A stretch of 51,516 nt of DNA from MnTg04 sp964568075 (GTDB taxonomy: Bacteria; Pseudomonadota; Gammaproteobacteria; Steroidobacterales; MnTg04), in assembly GCA_964568075.1 (NCBI GenBank), contig CAZMOM010000023.1, positions 1 through 51,516 on the forward strand, read 5' to 3'. Positions 18,815-26,883 of this stretch are shown here, piece by piece. Numbering within the stretch: position 1 is the stretch's first letter; every line of letters starts with the position of its first letter. The notes under the pieces were generated by a model, which saw nothing but the letters and a program-made list of their open reading frames with translations, was not told the origin of the DNA and did no database searches. A program made the position numbers and the translations under genes.

Positions 18815-20290
18815 TCAGGTCCGGGACAGGTCGAAGTTCGGCACGATGCGGACATCGATGCGCCGGTTTTTCGCACGTCCCTGCGGCGTTTCGTTGTTGG
18901 CGACTGGTTTGGTCTCGCCATAACCGATTGAACTCACCTGGCCCGGGCCGAGACCCATCTGGACCAGCAGGTATTGGCGTACCGACTCGGCGCGCTGTTC
19001 GGACAACACGAAGTTCGCATCGTCACCGCCGAAGGAGTCCGTATGCCCTTCGATGATGACCCGGCTGCTGGGGAATACCTCGATCGCATCTTCTACTTTC
19101 CGCAACAGTCCGTAATTGGCGGAGTTGATGTTTGCGCTGCCTGAAGCAAAACTCAATCCGATCAGGCGGATATAGATCTCGTTGGAATCACGAAATACAT
19201 TGGCCTCCGACCGTCGGAAGGTGCCCTCGATCTGCACGACCTTCCGGCGCAGCATTTCCTGCTGAGCCAGCCGTCTTTGCAATGCCTTTTGAGCGCTGGC
19301 CACGCCACCGAGTTGCTCACTGAGTTCGTTGACCTGATCGGTCAGCGCGACGATTTCCTGGTCGCGATCGGCTATTTGCTGATTCAATTCCTGGGACTGC
19401 TCGCCACCGGTTTCGATATACGTTACGAGTTCCTGGACCAGCGGTTCATAGCTCTTGTCGAGCTGCGCCTGCTTGTCGGCCGCTGCCGCAATCTGCTGCA
19501 AAGGTTTTTCCCAATACAGAATAAGCTCTTCCTCGGTCCTGTCCCGCGCCTTGAATTTCTTGAGATAATTGGTCAGATAAATGGCATGCTGCGCTTCGTA
19601 TTGCGCCTCGCGGGCCAGGCTGCGCGGCCGGTCAGTGTCATAGCGGTTCTCCGTCAACTCGATTTCCGCGCTGGCCAGCAACTCCTTGGCTCGGCGCAAG
19701 GTAATCGGTGCATATCGTTTCGCCCTCGCCTTCTCTGCCCGTGCCAAGAGCATCCGCGTCTCGGTCAGGTACTGCGCCTGGATCGCCTCGAGTTCCAGCT
19801 TGCGATAAATCTGTGTCGCCTCTGCAGCCTTGCGCAACGCGCTATTTCGCCGGCCGCCTTCGAGCATCGATACGGCTTCGCGAAAATAGGATTCCGCACG
19901 GCTCCAGTTTCTGGTCGAAAACTGGCCCGCGTTGACGGAGACGGCATCTGCCTGCGCCTTGATCATCGTGCCCAATTTTTGTGCGGCGACATCGGCAACG
20001 ATCTCAGCTTTCTCGAAACTGATGGTGGCCTTGACTAGATCTTTCTGAATGCTGTCGATCGTACGGCCCTGGGAGAATTTCCTGTCGGCGCTGTCATAGC
20101 TTCTCTTGGCGCGGGTATAGGCGATCGGCGCCAGCCTGCCGGCGTTTTTGTTCTTCGCTACTTCGTAAGCTACATTCGCCTGCCGGAAAAGCCGTTCCTT
20201 CGCATCCTGTCCAAAAGCGGCTCCGCTCGCCAACAGCGCAAGCGCCTGGAAGGCAAGAATCAATATCGTCCTGTTACTGCTCTGTATCAT
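18815..20290 (-). CDS. OmpA family protein with long coiled-coil/helical region
   Basis: A 491-residue exported protein. A signal peptide (ILILAFQALALLASGAAFG) is followed by helical, Lys/Arg/Ala/Glu-rich repeats resembling DUF4398 (RAKRSYDSADRKF, RAESYFREAVSML, RRAKELLASAEIEL) and then a coiled coil (ADRDQEIVALTDQVNELSEQL). The C-terminal OmpA peptidoglycan-binding domain (last about 120 residues) has IIEGHTDSFGGDDANFVLSEQRAESVRQYL and a GRAKNRRIDVRI end. It probably links the outer membrane or periplasm to peptidoglycan. The start at 20290 has GGAG seven bases ahead; an upstream TTG is less likely. Confidence 0.88.
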   Translation of the reverse strand: MIQSSNRTILILAFQALALLASGAAFGQDAKERLFRQANVAYEVAKNKNAGRLAPIAYTRAKRSYDSADRKFSQGRTIDSIQKDLVKATISFEKAEIVADVAAQKLGTMIKAQADAVSVNAGQFSTRNWSRAESYFREAVSMLEGGRRNSALRKAAEATQIYRKLELEAIQAQYLTETRMLLARAEKARAKRYAPITLRRAKELLASAEIELTENRYDTDRPRSLAREAQYEAQHAIYLTNYLKKFKARDRTEEELILYWEKPLQQIAAAADKQAQLDKSYEPLVQELVTYIETGGEQSQELNQQIADRDQEIVALTDQVNELSEQLGGVASAQKALQRRLAQQEMLRRKVVQIEGTFRRSEANVFRDSNEIYIRLIGLSFASGSANINSANYGLLRKVEDAIEVFPSSRVIIEGHTDSFGGDDANFVLSEQRAESVRQYLLVQMGLGPGQVSSIGYGETKPVANNETPQGRAKNRRIDVRIVPNFDLSRT

Positions 20291-20672
20291 TTGTGTCTCC
20301 GCGATCAATCACAAGTCAAACTATTCGAGGCGTCCGAGTATAAATTCCGCGCGTTCGCCTGCACCGGCACTGGGTCACATTATTGTCAAATGGACAGCCG
20401 ATTACGCCGGTGAAATTACTGTTCCGCATGATTATGTAAAATTATAGACTGGATTGTCACGAAGAATCGATTTCGCACATTCGCTAATTTGGTTTTTAAA
20501 TTCGGATGTCGGTTCTTTATTGATAGTCTCCTCTTGGGTTTTCACAAAAAATGACGATCAATTGTCGTCATAAAGCGACAAAAAATGTTGTCCTGCCGGG
20601 CCGGTTTGTTCAGCTTTCGTTCAGCTTTCGCTGTGCTAAAATTTCGCCACGTTTTAGTAAAGGTAGACACCA
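20291..20672. promoter_or_regulatory. Divergent intergenic region with an operator-like palindrome
   Basis: AT-rich 380-bp region between the OmpA gene and the small secreted protein gene. At 20552-20570 lies TGACGATCAATTGTCGTCA, a 6-bp inverted repeat (TGACGA/TCGTCA) with a 7-bp centre, the shape of a dimeric regulator site. About 45-70 bp further on, an 11-bp unit GTTCAGCTTTC is repeated in tandem, just before GCTAAAATTT, which could serve as a -10 box for the plus-strand gene. No gene is seen here. Confidence 0.35.
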
Positions 20673-21137
20673 ATGAATTTCAGAAAGACAGGCATTATCG
20701 TTATTGCGGCATTAGGCATTATTGCCGCATCGGCCAGTTATGCGCAGGGTCGCAGCGGCGGCCAGGGCCGTAGTCAGGGCGCGGCACAAACGCGTGATTC
20801 GGCCAGACAGGACACCGCTCGCCGGAGCACAGAAGACCGCATGCGCAGTCAGGCCGAGGAAAGACGCCGCCAGGCGGAGGCAAAAAGAGCCGAAGCAGCG
20901 CGAGCTGAAGGGGAGGCCAACAGGCAGATCGGTGCAGACGCGCGTGCCGAGCACGACCGAAGCGCGGAAATGCGTGCCAAGCATCCCCCCAATGAGCCAA
21001 ATGTGAATGCAGCGCCAGAAGCGTTTTTGGCCGAAGAAAACGCGCTGAATGCGGAACTGCGTGAGCAGCGTCAGGAGATGCGCGAGGAAAGTCGCCGCGA
21101 ACGTGGCCCCGATTCGGAGGAAGCTGACGAAGACTAA
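20673..21137 (+). CDS. Small secreted, highly charged Ala/Arg/Glu-rich protein
   Basis: A 154-residue protein with a clear signal peptide (TGIIVIAALGIIAASASYA-QG). The low-complexity mature part has a Gly/Ser/Gln/Arg segment, then a helix dominated by RxxAEERRRQAEAKRAEAARAEG, a Pro/Asn break (HPPNEPNVNAAPEAF), and an acidic-basic tail ending DSEEADED. I do not recognise a family. It is likely a periplasmic, extended alpha-helical protein. A strong terminator about 80 bp after the stop shows it is a separate transcription unit. Confidence 0.7.
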   Translation: MNFRKTGIIVIAALGIIAASASYAQGRSGGQGRSQGAAQTRDSARQDTARRSTEDRMRSQAEERRRQAEAKRAEAARAEGEANRQIGADARAEHDRSAEMRAKHPPNEPNVNAAPEAFLAEENALNAELREQRQEMREESRRERGPDSEEADED

Positions 21138-21218
21138 GTCAAATTCCTGACCGAAATGCGGGCGGTAGCCGCCCGGAACAAGAGGCTGAGTCTTTCAGCC
21201 CTTGAGTTCAAAGTGACC

Positions 21219-21253
21219 GGGCCGAAATCCCTGTGGATTTCGGCCCTCTTTTT
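21219..21253 (+). terminator. Rho-independent terminator
   Basis: A perfect 12-bp stem, GGGCCGAAATCC (21219-21230) with GGATTTCGGCCC (21235-21246) around CTGT, followed by TCTTTTT. It ends the transcript of the small secreted protein, just before the convergent ATP-grasp gene. Confidence 0.9.
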
Positions 21254-21274
21254 GTCAGCTGCAGAAATTCCCGT

Positions 21275-22129
21275 TCAGATCAGATGCAAAAGAGCGCTGG
21301 AAAATCGCTGGCCGGCTTCTTCAGCCAGTTCCGCGAACAGCATTGGTTCGATCAACTCGACCTCCATAACCAGGAAGCGGCCACCGACTTCAACGCCATC
21401 GATACGCGCGTATAGCCAGGGTTGCGGAATAACGTCGGCGACTTTTTCCGCCTGTCGAATCAGGTCCCGCCTGGGTTCTATTCGTATCGATTTACCGCCA
21501 AAGTTTTCCTGGACGCGAAAGTCCCCTGCTGCAGACTTCTTCAACACGACGTGACTGAGTTCGCCGCCGAAGAAAACGAAGGAGTATTCGCCTTGCTCGG
21601 AAACCTCGGGGATAAACGGTTGGACCAGCACGTCCGAATGAGATAACAGCTGATCCAGCCGGTCCTGAGAGTCCGCCAGCTGCGCATTGCGTGTCAGCCA
21701 GGTCTGGTGTGCGGTTGCCGATATTGCCGGTTTGATCACCGCGTTGCGCCATCCGGCCGCACTCAGAATCTGTTCGAGATCGCAGTTTTGACCGGACCTA
21801 ATCAGCCTGGTGTCTACAACTGGCACGTCTTTTTTCTGCAGATCCAGCAAGTAACTCTTATGGATGTTTTCGAGCACCATCGGTACGGGATTCCAGACCG
21901 GCAGTGCCATACAACGATGGAGCCAGGCACGAAACTCGTCAACCCGCTGGTGATAGTCCCAGCAGGAACGCAGAACGATGGCGTCAAATTCCGCCCATTC
22001 CACCTCTGCATCATCCCAGTTGCACGGGACGACCCGACAGCCCTGGTCTGACAGCGTATCCGCGAGATACTGATCGTCCCGCGTAATCGCACCACCTGTT
22101 TTTCTCGCTGTAACGAAGCTGATATTCAT
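21275..22129 (-). CDS. ATP-grasp domain protein (RimK/DcsG-like)
   Basis: A 284-residue cytosolic protein with an ATP-grasp fold similar to small-molecule ligases such as DcsG or glutathione synthetase. Features: an N-terminal domain with LRSCWDYHQRVDEFRAWL, then the hinge KSYLLDLQKKDVPVVDT. The nucleotide-binding strands are AVIKPAIS and VQPFIPEVSEQGEYSFVFFGG, and the metal-binding end is EVELIEPMLF. The substrate is not predictable; ligation of an amine or amino acid to a carboxylate is usual. The start at 22129 is preferred over an in-frame start 96 bp upstream because the protein then begins directly with MNISFVTARKTGG, the first strand. No cluster partner is visible. Confidence 0.8.
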   Translation of the reverse strand: MNISFVTARKTGGAITRDDQYLADTLSDQGCRVVPCNWDDAEVEWAEFDAIVLRSCWDYHQRVDEFRAWLHRCMALPVWNPVPMVLENIHKSYLLDLQKKDVPVVDTRLIRSGQNCDLEQILSAAGWRNAVIKPAISATAHQTWLTRNAQLADSQDRLDQLLSHSDVLVQPFIPEVSEQGEYSFVFFGGELSHVVLKKSAAGDFRVQENFGGKSIRIEPRRDLIRQAEKVADVIPQPWLYARIDGVEVGGRFLVMEVELIEPMLFAELAEEAGQRFSSALLHLI

Positions 22130-22424
22130 GACCGGGCGATTCAAATGAGCGGCCCGGATGATGAGGGAGATTGGTGCGAGCCGCCAGTACCGCTTCTCAG
22201 GATGACAAACAACATGGATCGACATGCGCCGATGTTGTATTTTCGCACTGCTGTACCCGCTTCCTTATCGATTGTCAGCATATTTTTGTGCAAGACACTG
22301 ATAATGTTGTGTTTTTTTACTGGCCGAGTCGTGCCGGCTGCTGTATGATTCGCACCAATCAGAACACAACAAAAAAGGCATCAACCGATCAGGTTATGTC
22401 ACGAAATTTTAAGGAGTCATGGTC

Positions 22425-24755
22425 ATGTTCAGGAAATTTATTTTGCTCCCTTCGTTGCTTTGTTTTGGCCTCACCACGGGAGTGCAGGCGCAGGAATCGG
22501 ATGTTGACGATCAGGAAAACGTGCTCGAAGAGATCGTCGTCACCGCACAGAAACGAGAAGAGGGACTGATAGACGTTCCTATCTCGATCGTCGTAACCTC
22601 GGGCGAAAAGATCAAGGAAGCCGGCATCTACCGGATTGAAGATCTCCAGAACTATGTGCCCAACCTGCAGATGACCGAAAGCGGCATCAGCACCCAGATG
22701 TACATCCGCGGCATCGGCACCGGCAACAACCAGGGCTTCGAGCAGTCGGTAGGTCAATACGTTGACGGCATCTATTATGGCCGCCAGCAACTGATCCGGG
22801 CGCCGCTGTTTGACGTGGCGCGCGTGTCCACGCTGCGTGGCCCGCAGAGTATCCTGTTCGGCAAGAATTCGATCGCCGGCGCGCTGGCAATGACTTCCGC
22901 TGCACCGACCCAGGATTTCGAAGGCAGTTTCAGCGTCAGCAACGATTTCGATCACAGCACGACACAGACCGTGGTGGTCCTGTCCGGCGGTCTTAGCGAC
23001 AACCTGGCCGGTCGTCTGGCGGTTCGCAAGTATGACGACGATGGCTATCTGGTCAACACCTTCAACGGCTTGGATGAGCCACAACGGGACGATCTGGCTG
23101 TTCGCGGCACGCTGCGCTGGGATGCCAGCGACCTCCTCGATATCACCGTGAAGTTCGAACATGACACGTTCGACACGACGGGTCGCCAGATCGAGGTCAT
23201 CGGCGATAACGCCGGACCACTGGGAACCTATGCCCAGATTCTCGGTTCTCTTGGTTTTCCCGGCGCCATCAGCGATGCGACCCAGGATTATTCGCGTTCG
23301 GCCGATGGCGGTGATTTCAGTAACAACACGCTGGACAGCCACGCGCTGACCCTCAACTATCAGGTCGGAGAGAATACGCTGACCGCTGTGTCCGGTTACG
23401 TCAGTTACGATTTCCTCGAAATCTGTGACTGCGACTACACCGCCGCGCCGGTGTTCAACGTACTGCTCGACGAGGAATATTCGCAATTCAGCCAGGAAAT
23501 CCGGCTGACTTCTCCCGGCGGTGAAAATATCGACTGGATCGTCGGCGGTTTTTACCAGACCGGCAACCTCGATTTCCGGGACGGAATCATTGTTCCGCCG
23601 AACAGCGTGCTGGGGCTCATTGCGGGCGGGGCACTTAGTCCAATTTTGAACACCAGCGCAACGCGGCGCTTCAACCAGGATTCCGACCTGTGGGCCGTGT
23701 TCGGTCAGGTCACCTTTAATTTCTCCGACTACTGGGCCCTGACCGCAGGCGGGCGCTATACCAAGGAAGACAAGGATGGTTCCAGGATAATCGAGGTCAT
23801 CGATCTCGCCACAGGGATGACGGTACCGACGGGATCGGCGTCGGCGGGTATTTATACCGGCGTGTTCGCCATCGAAAACGAGCAACTCACCGGTCACAAC
23901 CTGAGTGGCTCTCGCGATGAGTCCTCGTTCACACCGTTGCTGAGACTGGAATATCGGCCCAACGATGACACGATGCTGTTCGTGTCCGGGACCACCGGCT
24001 TTAAGGCGGGCGGATTCGATGCCAGGTCGAACAACACTGTTTCCTTTGAATTCGTGGAGGAAGAAGCGACGAGCTTCGAAGCCGGCGGTCGCTTCTCCTA
24101 TGCCGATGGGCGCGGCGAGACAGGCATCACGTTCTATTACACCGATTACGACAACCTGCAGGTCAGCCAGTTTGACGGCACCTTAGGGTTCAATGTCACC
24201 AATGTGCCGAATACGGTCGTGCAGGGCTTCGAGCTGGATGGGCGTTACCTGATCAGCGACGGCGTAACCTGGACCTATGCACTGGGCTACCTCGATCATG
24301 AGTTCAAGGACTTCGGCGCCAGCGGCAGCGGCGGCGGAAACTGTTATTTTGGCGAGACGCCGGTACTGGCTGACGGCACTTGCGACCGTACCGGGCAAGC
24401 CGGACAGTACACGCCGGAATTCTCCGGCCACACCTCGCTCGACTGGGTCACTCCGCTTAGCAACGGCTGGGACTTCCGGGTGACGGGTGACCTGATCTGG
24501 GTGAGCGAGCAGAATGCCCACGTTAATCTCGACCCGGCCTGGGAAATCGATTCTTACTATAAAATCGATTTGCGGCTGGCGATGATGAATGAGCAGTGGG
24601 AAGTTGCGTTGATCGGCAAGAACATCACCGACGAGGCCGTTCTGACCTACGTCAACAACGTGCCGCTGTCGGGTTCCACGTTTGGCACCAACACCTATTA
24701 TGGGCTCGATGCCCGCGACAGCACTTATACGCTGCAGGTGAGTTACAGCTTCTGA
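22425..24755 (+). CDS. TonB-dependent receptor
   Basis: A 776-residue outer-membrane receptor. Signal peptide FILLPSLLCFGLTTGVQAQ, a TonB-box-like EEIVVTAQKRE, then a plug domain with DVPISIVVTSGEKI and LRGPQSILFGKNSIAGAL. A 22-stranded barrel follows and closes with TYTLQVSYSF, the aromatic C-terminal strand. The plug and barrel resemble receptors that take up plant-type or aromatic compounds, sugars or siderophores; the ligand is not clear. The start at 22425 has AAGGAG eight bases upstream; the ATG at 22419 is too close to it. A terminator follows at 24801. No transporter partner genes are adjacent. Confidence 0.93.
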   Translation: MFRKFILLPSLLCFGLTTGVQAQESDVDDQENVLEEIVVTAQKREEGLIDVPISIVVTSGEKIKEAGIYRIEDLQNYVPNLQMTESGISTQMYIRGIGTGNNQGFEQSVGQYVDGIYYGRQQLIRAPLFDVARVSTLRGPQSILFGKNSIAGALAMTSAAPTQDFEGSFSVSNDFDHSTTQTVVVLSGGLSDNLAGRLAVRKYDDDGYLVNTFNGLDEPQRDDLAVRGTLRWDASDLLDITVKFEHDTFDTTGRQIEVIGDNAGPLGTYAQILGSLGFPGAISDATQDYSRSADGGDFSNNTLDSHALTLNYQVGENTLTAVSGYVSYDFLEICDCDYTAAPVFNVLLDEEYSQFSQEIRLTSPGGENIDWIVGGFYQTGNLDFRDGIIVPPNSVLGLIAGGALSPILNTSATRRFNQDSDLWAVFGQVTFNFSDYWALTAGGRYTKEDKDGSRIIEVIDLATGMTVPTGSASAGIYTGVFAIENEQLTGHNLSGSRDESSFTPLLRLEYRPNDDTMLFVSGTTGFKAGGFDARSNNTVSFEFVEEEATSFEAGGRFSYADGRGETGITFYYTDYDNLQVSQFDGTLGFNVTNVPNTVVQGFELDGRYLISDGVTWTYALGYLDHEFKDFGASGSGGGNCYFGETPVLADGTCDRTGQAGQYTPEFSGHTSLDWVTPLSNGWDFRVTGDLIWVSEQNAHVNLDPAWEIDSYYKIDLRLAMMNEQWEVALIGKNITDEAVLTYVNNVPLSGSTFGTNTYYGLDARDSTYTLQVSYSF

Positions 24756-24800
24756 TCGATGATTTACTCCTGCGGTTTTTCGAGCCACAAGGATAATAAA

Positions 24801-24827
24801 AAGGCCCGCATCGCGGGCCTTTTTTTG
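24801..24827. terminator. Rho-independent terminator
   Basis: The stem AAGGCCCGC with GCGGGCCTT around ATC is followed by a T-run. It sits between the convergent TonB receptor gene and tRNA-Thr. An A-run on the other side means it could also end the tRNA transcript. Confidence 0.9.
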
Positions 24828-24830
24828 TAG

Positions 24831-24906
24831 TGGTGCCGGAAAGAGGAGTCGAACCCCCGACCTTCTCATTACAAGTGAGCTGCTCTACCAACTGAGCTAT
24901 TCCGGC
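24831..24906 (-). tRNA. tRNA-Thr (anticodon TGT)
   Basis: A 76-nt cloverleaf on the minus strand: acceptor GCCGGAA paired with TTCCGGC, encoded CCA end, D-arm with AGCTCAGTTGGTAGAGC, anticodon loop CTTGTAA (anticodon at 24873-24871), and T-arm GGGGGTTCGACTCC. UGU reads ACA and other threonine codons. In many gammaproteobacteria a tRNA-Tyr/Gly/Thr cluster followed by tuf lies after birA-coaX. Here only tRNA-Thr is found downstream of the plsY-birA-coaX-SPOR operon on the same strand, and a TonB receptor takes the place of tuf. Confidence 0.97.
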
Positions 24907-24960
24907 TGCGCCCTTTTCGGGCAATGAGCGCCCCTTCTGGCGGCCGGTAGTTTAACGTGC

Positions 24961-25386
24961 TTGACCCGCATATTTCACCAGGGCGGTAACCGCCGGGGTG
25001 CCAGGAACGGAAGGTTCAGGTATTTTAAGGCATCGGTCCGTCGATTGCCGATTACAGTTTGTACACCGTCGTCCACCTATCGCGGCCCTGGCAGATTCCC
25101 GGACAGCTGAGCCTGGTCTTCACTCAACCCATAGCTACCGCTATGGGTGTCGCTCCAGACCTGCCCTCAGCCGCCCGAGCCTTCACCCAGAATCCGCGAT
25201 CCCTGATGAAGTATGCGGGTTGACCCGCATATTTCACCAGGGCGGTAACCGCCGGGGTGCCAGGAACGGAAGGTTCAGGTATTTTAAGGCATCGGTCCGT
25301 CGATTGCCGATTACAGTTTGTACACCGTCGTCCACCTATCGCGGCCCTGGCAGATTCCCGGACAGCTGAGCCTGGTCTTCACTCAA
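24961..25386. repeat. Direct duplication of a dispersed intergenic repeat
   Basis: A 167-bp sequence starting TTGACCCGCATATTTCACCA occurs at 24961-25127 and again at 25220-25386, apparently identical. The 92 bp between them contain the hairpin CCCATAGC-TACC-GCTATGGG (25128-25147) and a segment CGCTCCAGACCTGCCCTCAG. The core from about 25076 to 25182 is found a third time, inverted and diverged, at 43413-43521. At the junction of the copies (25202-25241) a near-palindrome of about 20 bp per arm is formed. This fills the whole gene-free gap between tRNA-Thr and the SPOR gene. Confidence 0.85.
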
Positions 25387-25429
25387 TCCGCCTCACGGGC
25401 CCCGATGAACCGAGGCAATCCGACGAGGG

Positions 25430-26098
25430 TCAGCGTTTCGGGCAATCGCCAAGAATCTCGAGATTCCGCACATCGACACCCAGAGCGGCGATATCCAGGC
25501 TGTCCGCGCCAAATCCGCTGACATCCAGCCAGATGACCTCTCCGTCCTTGAAACGCTGGTTGACCTGTATTTTGAACCCCCGACCACTCATTTGTTGCGA
25601 TCTTCTCTGGGCCCGGGCGAGTTCGCTGAAAACACCCAGGGAAACGGCGTATTGATCATCACCCGAGGGAACGATATAGAAATCGGAGATGCCGTCCGCC
25701 CGCAGCGCATCGGCAACGACCTCGGCGGCCGCCCGGTCTGCGGCAGGCGGAACATTGACCCAAAAGCCGACGAACACGCGTCCCGGCGCGCGATGCCTGG
25801 CTACGGAATAATCCAGTCCCCGCAAATTCCGTGTCGCCGCGTCAGCATCGCCCGCTTTGTCGAATGGCCCGATGCTGCGACATTCCGAAACGCTCGCATT
25901 GAGCAGTTCCTGGCCCGTCATCAATGCAAAAATCTGCGGGCCGGCCTCTTCCCCATTCGGCTCGTCGGCCAACGCCAGGGTCGGTAAACCTTCATAACTG
26001 GCTGCGATCGGTATGCTTTCATCCGATCCGCGCAACCAGTGATACCACGCCAGTATTCCGAGGTTGATCAGCAACAGGACTAACAGGAAATTTCTCAA
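25430..26098 (-). CDS. SPOR domain-containing protein
   Basis: A 222-residue inner-membrane protein: one N-terminal membrane anchor (LRNFLLVLLLINLGILAWYHWL), a periplasmic linker, and a C-terminal SPOR-type domain (RVFVGFWVNVPPAADRAAAEVVADAL and DDQYAVSLGVFSELARAQRRSQQM). SPOR domains bind denuded peptidoglycan, often at the division site. The start is the TTG at 26098, with GAGAGG just upstream, 10 bp after the coaX stop; longer readings run into coaX. Its position after birA-coaX is conserved in many gammaproteobacteria, which supports the call. Confidence 0.75.
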   Translation of the reverse strand: MRNFLLVLLLINLGILAWYHWLRGSDESIPIAASYEGLPTLALADEPNGEEAGPQIFALMTGQELLNASVSECRSIGPFDKAGDADAATRNLRGLDYSVARHRAPGRVFVGFWVNVPPAADRAAAEVVADALRADGISDFYIVPSGDDQYAVSLGVFSELARAQRRSQQMSGRGFKIQVNQRFKDGEVIWLDVSGFGADSLDIAALGVDVRNLEILGDCPKR

Positions 26099-26108
26099 AA
26101 ACGGCCTC

Positions 26109-26867
26109 TCACGGTTTATTGCCGGCAATAATCGCAAGACCGCGAAGCACGAGGTCGGGAACAGTCGCGGCATCATGCAACAGCGGCAGCAACATATCGG
26201 CATCTCCACCGCAAAGCAATATCCGGGGCGACGTTTTCGCTTGCCTTTTCAGATACTCCTGGCTATGCCTTATCAGCGAGACCAGTGCAATCAACGCCCC
26301 GGAGTGTATCGCTTCACCGGTACTCCTGGCGGCATATTCTTCCTCGATAACGGTTCCGCCGGGAACCGCTTCCGCGACATCGGCGATATCACTGGTGTTG
26401 CCCAGCAGCGACATCAGCATCATTCGGTAACCCGGTACGATGACGCCGCCCAGGTGCGCACCATCTGCATCCAGAAGGTCAACCGTCGTCGCCGTTCCTG
26501 CATCCACGACCACAAGCGGGCCTGACCGATGATGCCGGGCGCCGATCATCGCCGCCCATCGGTCCGCCCCCATCTGCGATGGATCGCGGTATGAATTTGT
26601 TACTCCACACGCTTCTCTCTCGCTTTCCACAAAAAGGATTTCCGCACTGGCATCGCCGATCAGATCGTGAATCCGCCGACCGCCGACGTTCGCAACCACG
26701 ATGCGCTCGACTTTGCCCGTTCCCGGCAAGTGGTCTTCCAACGCGAGCTCGTCCCAAGATGCCGATCGATGGGGCGCGAGCTGCCGATCCCACAAGGCCC
26801 ACTTCACGCGGGTATTACCGGCATCGATCAGCAACAAAGGACAGGTCTTTTCAGGTCGCGAAGTCAT
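26109..26867 (-). CDS. coaX: Type III pantothenate kinase
   Basis: CoaX phosphorylates pantothenate in the first step of coenzyme A synthesis; type III enzymes need a monovalent cation and are not feedback-inhibited by CoA. The 252-residue protein has the ASKHA-fold motifs in order: LLLIDAGNTRVKWALWD (phosphate 1), MGADRWAAMIGA (pantothenate/K+ loop), and VVVDAGTATTVDLLD (phosphate 2), then LGGVIVPGYRMM. The ATG at 26867 lies 16 bp after birA, with GGAACG upstream; a longer reading would overlap birA. It is in the conserved plsY-birA-coaX-SPOR order. Confidence 0.95.
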   Translation of the reverse strand: MTSRPEKTCPLLLIDAGNTRVKWALWDRQLAPHRSASWDELALEDHLPGTGKVERIVVANVGGRRIHDLIGDASAEILFVESEREACGVTNSYRDPSQMGADRWAAMIGARHHRSGPLVVVDAGTATTVDLLDADGAHLGGVIVPGYRMMLMSLLGNTSDIADVAEAVPGGTVIEEEYAARSTGEAIHSGALIALVSLIRHSQEYLKRQAKTSPRILLCGGDADMLLPLLHDAATVPDLVLRGLAIIAGNKP

Positions 26868-26883
26868 TTCGTTCCAATCGTTT

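Noticed and set aside
22389..23897. Minus-strand open frame of 502 codons opposite the TonB receptor
   Set aside because: It is the shadow of a well-supported receptor gene, with low-complexity Ile/Val/Asp/Gly composition and no recognisable domain.
24961..25386. Possible CRISPR-like direct repeats
   Set aside because: The repeat unit is 167 bp with only two copies and a single 92-bp interval, unlike any CRISPR array; it belongs to a dispersed repeat family.
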